From Flavobacterium pallidum (GTDB taxonomy: Bacteria; Bacteroidota; Bacteroidia; Flavobacteriales; Flavobacteriaceae): a stretch of 64,000 nucleotides of DNA. Shown here piece by piece: positions 61,270 through 64,000 of the stretch (the first letter of the stretch is position 1; each line of letters begins with the position of its first letter). The position numbers and the translations under genes are program-made. The notes beneath the pieces were generated by a model. It searched no databases. It was not told the origin of the DNA and was given only the letters and a program-made list of their open reading frames with translations. The DNA lies in contig NZ_CP029187.1 of the NCBI RefSeq assembly GCF_003097535.1, positions 1,736,001 to 1,800,000 of the forward strand, written 5' to 3'.

Positions 61270-61277
61270 CAAACTTA
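61270..61277 (-). promoter_or_regulatory. Candidate -7 box TAAGTTTG for the M61 gene
   Basis: TAAGTTTG on the - strand, 24 bases before the M61 ATG. A TTTG lies 14 bases further upstream, slightly short of the usual spacing. Confidence 0.4.
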
Positions 61278-61295
61278 CGGCGGTTCTGTTACAAA

Positions 61296-62231
61296 TCAGA
61301 GTGAATTTATGAATTGATTAACGGTTTCAGCCAATGTAGCGTCAATCGGTAAATCGGGCTTACTGTAGGCAGCGGCATTCTCCTCAGCCCCGGCTGCAAT
61401 CGTTTTGAGCACGTGGTTCATATTGGGGATGAGCTTCAGCGTAGCGTCAGGTTTAGCGGCTTTCAGCAGTTCGGCTTCTGAAACGGCAACCTGCAAGTCT
61501 TTTGTCCCGTTTATGAGCAGCACCGGAATTTTCAAATCTTTAATTTCCTGCTGCGGGTCATATTTTATCCAGGAAATCATATAAGGCTGTACGCTTTCCC
61601 TGAAAAGCGATGCCATGGAAGGATCGTCGAGTTTAAACGTTTTGCCCTCCTTTAATAAACCAAAATATTTAGTGGCTTCCTCAATGACTGGCTGTGGCTG
61701 ACCTTTGAGTTGTTCCATAATGACCTGGTCGATCGATCTTCCGGCGCCGGAAATCGAAATGTATGCATCGGCATTCCCTTTTGCTGCTTCCATCCCGATG
61801 AGCGAACCTTCGCTGTGTCCGGCCACAATAATTTTGGAATACATTTTTTTAGCCCTGAAATACGAAATCACGGCTTTGGCATCAGTAATATAATCCTCGA
61901 AGGACATTGTTTTTTCGTCGATTTTACCAGCCTTAGCCAGGGCAATCACGCGTTTGTCATAAGCATAGACCGCATTGTTGTGCTGTGCGAGGTTTTGCGC
62001 CAGCATTTTCAAGGAATTATTTTCCATTCCGGGCTGGTTTCCGTTCCTATCTGTAGGGCCTGAGCCGGCAATAAGGATGATGAGCTTTTGTTTTGATGAA
62101 GCATTTTCAGGACTGTATAAAGTGCCTTTGATTAAATCGTTGACGGCTACTTCGGAAGCTGTAAATTTTGTGCTTTGCGCAAATGTGGAAATCCAACAAA
62201 GCAATAACAGGATTGTACAATTTGTTTTCAT
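61296..62231 (-). CDS. Exported alpha/beta hydrolase
   Basis: A 311-residue serine hydrolase with a signal peptide (TILLLLCWISTFAQS). The oxyanion segment LIILIAGSGPTDRNG, nucleophile elbow IVAGHSEGSLIG near residue 147, acid region LLINGTKDLQV and the catalytic His in PNMNHVLK are all present. It starts three bases after the membrane-protein gene. Likely a periplasmic esterase or peptidase; substrate not predictable. Confidence 0.9.
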   Translation of the reverse strand: MKTNCTILLLLCWISTFAQSTKFTASEVAVNDLIKGTLYSPENASSKQKLIILIAGSGPTDRNGNQPGMENNSLKMLAQNLAQHNNAVYAYDKRVIALAKAGKIDEKTMSFEDYITDAKAVISYFRAKKMYSKIIVAGHSEGSLIGMEAAKGNADAYISISGAGRSIDQVIMEQLKGQPQPVIEEATKYFGLLKEGKTFKLDDPSMASLFRESVQPYMISWIKYDPQQEIKDLKIPVLLINGTKDLQVAVSEAELLKAAKPDATLKLIPNMNHVLKTIAAGAEENAAAYSKPDLPIDATLAETVNQFINSL

Positions 62232-62234
62232 GGT

Positions 62235-62813
62235 TTATAAGGTGTAAGTGATTAGGATTTTTGAAATAATTTCAGCTAAAATAACTGCGCCGATAAAATA
62301 CCATATCGGGCGGGAGCCTTTGGCGTTACTCGCAACTCTGAAGCCGTTCCACAGCAACGCAAAAAACCAGACGATGAAGAGCAATGATACAAATCCGATT
62401 AAAACCAGTACCATCATATCGCCCGGGACCATATTCTTAAGGTCATTTTCGGATGCCATTTGCTGCAGCCTTTCTGTGGCTTCATACACGCGTCCGCCGC
62501 TGTTCACGGGTGTCATCAGGTAAAATGGAATACGTGATATCAATACTGCGCAGTAAATATCAATGTGGCGTGTTTTAGGATTGATCTGCTTCGCTGCCAA
62601 AAACAACAAGAGCCCGAGGCAGGCGATGTTGATGAGCAACTCGATGAATGGGGTTTGCATCGCAATTTCCTCAACAAAATGCAGGTCTATGATGCCGTCA
62701 TAATGCGCGTTGAAATGCCAGGCCAGAAAACCTCCGGCGATAGTGGACAGTATTCCTGCGATTAGTAAAGTATTGGTTGACAGGCGTTCAAAAGGGTTAA
62801 AGATAATTTTCAT
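62235..62813 (-). CDS. Four-helix membrane protein, unknown family
   Basis: A 192-residue integral membrane protein with about five hydrophobic segments (LLIAGILSTIAGGFLAWHF, LLINIACLGLLLFLAA, VLIGFVSLLFIVWFFALL, WYFIGAVILAEIISKI). No named domain recognised, though the arrangement recalls Yip1-like proteins. It is coupled to the DUF2089 gene by a 17-base overlap and to the hydrolase by a 3-base gap, so the three probably form an operon. Confidence 0.8.
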   Translation of the reverse strand: MKIIFNPFERLSTNTLLIAGILSTIAGGFLAWHFNAHYDGIIDLHFVEEIAMQTPFIELLINIACLGLLLFLAAKQINPKTRHIDIYCAVLISRIPFYLMTPVNSGGRVYEATERLQQMASENDLKNMVPGDMMVLVLIGFVSLLFIVWFFALLWNGFRVASNAKGSRPIWYFIGAVILAEIISKILITYTL

Positions 62814-63096
62814 GGTTCGGATTTTGTTTTAAAATTTTGATTCTTTCTATAATATCATCGAGTTTGTTGCGGACAGTGGGGTAGCTGTTTCCCATTTGCG
62901 ATGCCATTTCTTTGAGGCTGCCACTGGTCATGAAAAACTGCAGGATGAAATTCAGGTCTTCTTCATTAAGCTGGAGCAATAAAGGAAGGGCATAATTGCC
63001 GGAAACGGTCGTGCCGCAATGCCCGCAGGACAATTGTGTAACCGACAGGCCGGTTTCACAACTTGGACAGGTTACGGGAAGTTTAGGTTGTGCCAT
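62797..63096 (-). CDS. DUF2089 zinc-ribbon protein
   Basis: A 99-residue protein with an N-terminal zinc ribbon (CPSC at about 10-13 and CGHCG at about 29-33) and a C-terminal helix-turn-helix-like region (LKEMASQMGNSYPTVRNKLDDII), matching DUF2089. The HTH part makes a transcription or RNA-binding regulator plausible. It overlaps the membrane-protein gene and may control or partner it. Full-length for the family. Confidence 0.9.
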   Translation of the reverse strand: MAQPKLPVTCPSCETGLSVTQLSCGHCGTTVSGNYALPLLLQLNEEDLNFILQFFMTSGSLKEMASQMGNSYPTVRNKLDDIIERIKILKQNPNHENYL

Positions 63097-63116
63097 TTTG
63101 TTTAAAATTGATTAGT

Positions 63117-63124
63117 CAAAATTA
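63117..63124 (-). promoter_or_regulatory. Candidate -7 box TAATTTTG for the DUF2089 operon
   Basis: Reads TAATTTTG on -, 20 bases before the ATG at 63096, in a very AT-rich spacer. No -33 TTG at standard distance. Confidence 0.4.
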
Positions 63125-63220
63125 AATAAAATTTATTTAAAAATTAATATTATTTAATTAAAAGTGATTTTAGTGTAATTTAGTTTTCAATTTATAGAAA
63201 AAAAAGTTATTCTGAAATAT

Positions 63221-63244
63221 AAAAAAAGCTCCTTAAAAGGAGCT
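63221..63244 (-). terminator. Intrinsic terminator for the DUF2805 gene
   Basis: AGCTCCT / AGGAGCT around loop TTTA, followed on - by seven T. It begins five bases after the stop codon. Confidence 0.85.
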
Positions 63245-63249
63245 GTATT

Positions 63250-63528
63250 TTAGTCAAATTTATTCCGGATGTAGTATTTACCATCTAAATCTTCATCAAA
63301 ATCATCAATTTTTGGAGGTTTGGGCTTTGGTTTGCCGGCAAGGGCCTTCTTTTTCCAGAGCTCGAATTTATCAGCGGTAAGCCTTTTTTTCATGATTTCG
63401 AGTATGTCCTTTTCGGCCAGCCCGAATTCTTTTTTGATAATTTCGAAAGGATTTCGCTCTTCTAAAGCCAGGGTATGGAATCTTTCCAATTGTTCCCTGT
63501 CCAATTCAGGTAATTTGCTCTTCTTCAT
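63250..63528 (-). CDS. DUF2805 (TIGR03643) family protein
   Basis: A 92-residue soluble protein with the family core ERNPFEIIKKEFGLAEKDILEIMKKRLTADKFELWKKK, resembling a helix-turn-helix. The C-terminus is basic then acidic (PKPKPPKIDDFDEDLDG). Function unknown. A strong terminator follows at once, so it ends its transcript. Confidence 0.9.
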   Translation of the reverse strand: MKKSKLPELDREQLERFHTLALEERNPFEIIKKEFGLAEKDILEIMKKRLTADKFELWKKKALAGKPKPKPPKIDDFDEDLDGKYYIRNKFD

Positions 63529-63634
63529 TATTTGAAAACTAATCCAGATAAATGGTCATTATTTTTTAAATACTTGATTTCTATACCAATATTAATAAAA
63601 AATACTTTCACTTTTTTAATCGGATAAAAATTTT

Positions 63635-64000
63635 TCAGGACTGGTTCTTCCTGGCATCTCTGGACTTTTGAAATGGAATGCGAAGCAGGTTGCTGAGGCT
63701 GTTGTTTTCGGCCGTTTCCATATGCGTATCTACGCCATAAACGACGTGGCCTCTTTGCAGATAGCGGAATGTCCCGAAAATCCTGTCCCATACCGAAAAA
63801 ATATTCCCATAATTCGAATCCGTATAAGGCAACATATAGTGATGGTGTACCTTATGCATGTCCGGTGTGACTAAAAACCAGCTCAGTGCCTTGTCGAGTG
63901 CCGGAGGAAGCGCAATATTAGCATGGTTAAATTGTGAAAATACCACCGAAAGCGACTGGTACATAAAAACCATCCACATCGGCGCTCCCACGATAAATGT
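63635..64000 (-). CDS. Sterol desaturase / fatty acid hydroxylase family, partial at window edge
   Basis: The 3' part of an integral-membrane di-iron hydroxylase; the frame runs off the right edge (continuing T-F-I-V before the apparent GTG start at 63991, which is internal). Visible are a hydrophobic segment, FNHANIALP and the second histidine cluster HKVHHHYMLPYTDSNYGNIFSVWDRIFGTF, characteristic of the family. About 122 residues are in view; the first histidine box lies outside. Substrate could be a lipid, carotenoid or hopanoid-type compound. Confidence 0.88.
   Translation of the reverse strand, partial: TFIVGAPMWMVFMYQSLSVVFSQFNHANIALPPALDKALSWFLVTPDMHKVHHHYMLPYTDSNYGNIFSVWDRIFGTFRYLQRGHVVYGVDTHMETAENNSLSNLLRIPFQKSRDARKNQS

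Noticed and set aside
63635..63991. GTG at 63991 as start of the last gene
   Set aside because: The frame stays open to the window edge and the family needs an additional N-terminal histidine box and membrane helices.

Overview
The window looks like a chromosomal segment of a Flavobacteriaceae member, most likely Flavobacterium or a close relative. Evidence: a PorV/PorQ-family (type IX secretion) barrel protein, a FecI-like sigma / FecR-DUF4974 / TonB-receptor trio, DUF4105, DUF4369, DUF2089 and DUF2805 genes typical of the phylum, weak Shine-Dalgarno sites, and many spacers carrying the Bacteroidetes promoter form TTG-N17-19-TAnnTTTG.

Region 1 (1-38187, all on +) is a large surface-polysaccharide locus. 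It opens with the 3' part of GDP-mannose 4,6-dehydratase and a Wzt-like ABC exporter ATPase. A sugar-tailoring group follows (DegT aminotransferase, WbqC, NeuD-like acetyltransferase, cytoplasmic beta-propeller), then a long run of GT2 and GT4/GT-B glycosyltransferases. Embedded modules are: a nonulosonic-acid set neuB-neuC-neuA followed by a 2-hydroxyacid dehydrogenase and a glutamine-dependent asparagine synthase homologue (12.4-17.9 kb); a deacetylase-FkbH-ACP-VOC-GNAT set that could make and transfer an acyl or hydroxyacyl group (18.8-22.9 kb); a GT10 fucosyltransferase homologue (24.4 kb); and FkbM and class I methyltransferases. The far end holds an O-antigen ligase/polymerase and a polyprenyl-phosphate sugar-1-phosphate transferase. 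Most genes abut or overlap by a few bases, so translation is probably coupled. TAnnTTTG boxes occur in several of the few real gaps (10.04, 12.37, 18.73, 24.33 kb) and may start sub-operons.

Region 2 (38.2-50.9 kb) is core and envelope housekeeping on both strands: DUF4105 and PorV-like genes, pssA, a GH25 lysozyme-like protein, lptB, an AhpD-like protein, tatC, kdsD (Kdo pathway), recQ, a DUF2891 protein and a COG2509-like FAD oxidoreductase. Its spacers hold short repeats: a 21-bp phased array between the GH25 gene and lptB, an 8-bp microsatellite abutting the lptB start, and an ACTGCC-type word repeat in three spacers.

Region 3 (51.0-56.0 kb) is a putative cell-surface signalling unit: a lipoprotein with two Kazal-like domains, a terminator-like hairpin directly before the next start codon, an ECF sigma factor, a FecR anti-sigma factor and a TonB-dependent receptor.

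Region 4 (56.2-64.0 kb) has idi, queD, manA, a small conserved gene and tRNA-Thr(TGT) on +. On - it has a DUF4369 lipoprotein, an M61 peptidase, an alpha/beta hydrolase, a membrane protein, a DUF2089 protein, a DUF2805 protein and the 3' end of a sterol desaturase-family gene. manA can feed GDP-mannose synthesis and so the gmd branch of region 1. All assignments come from reading motifs by eye; no database search was run.
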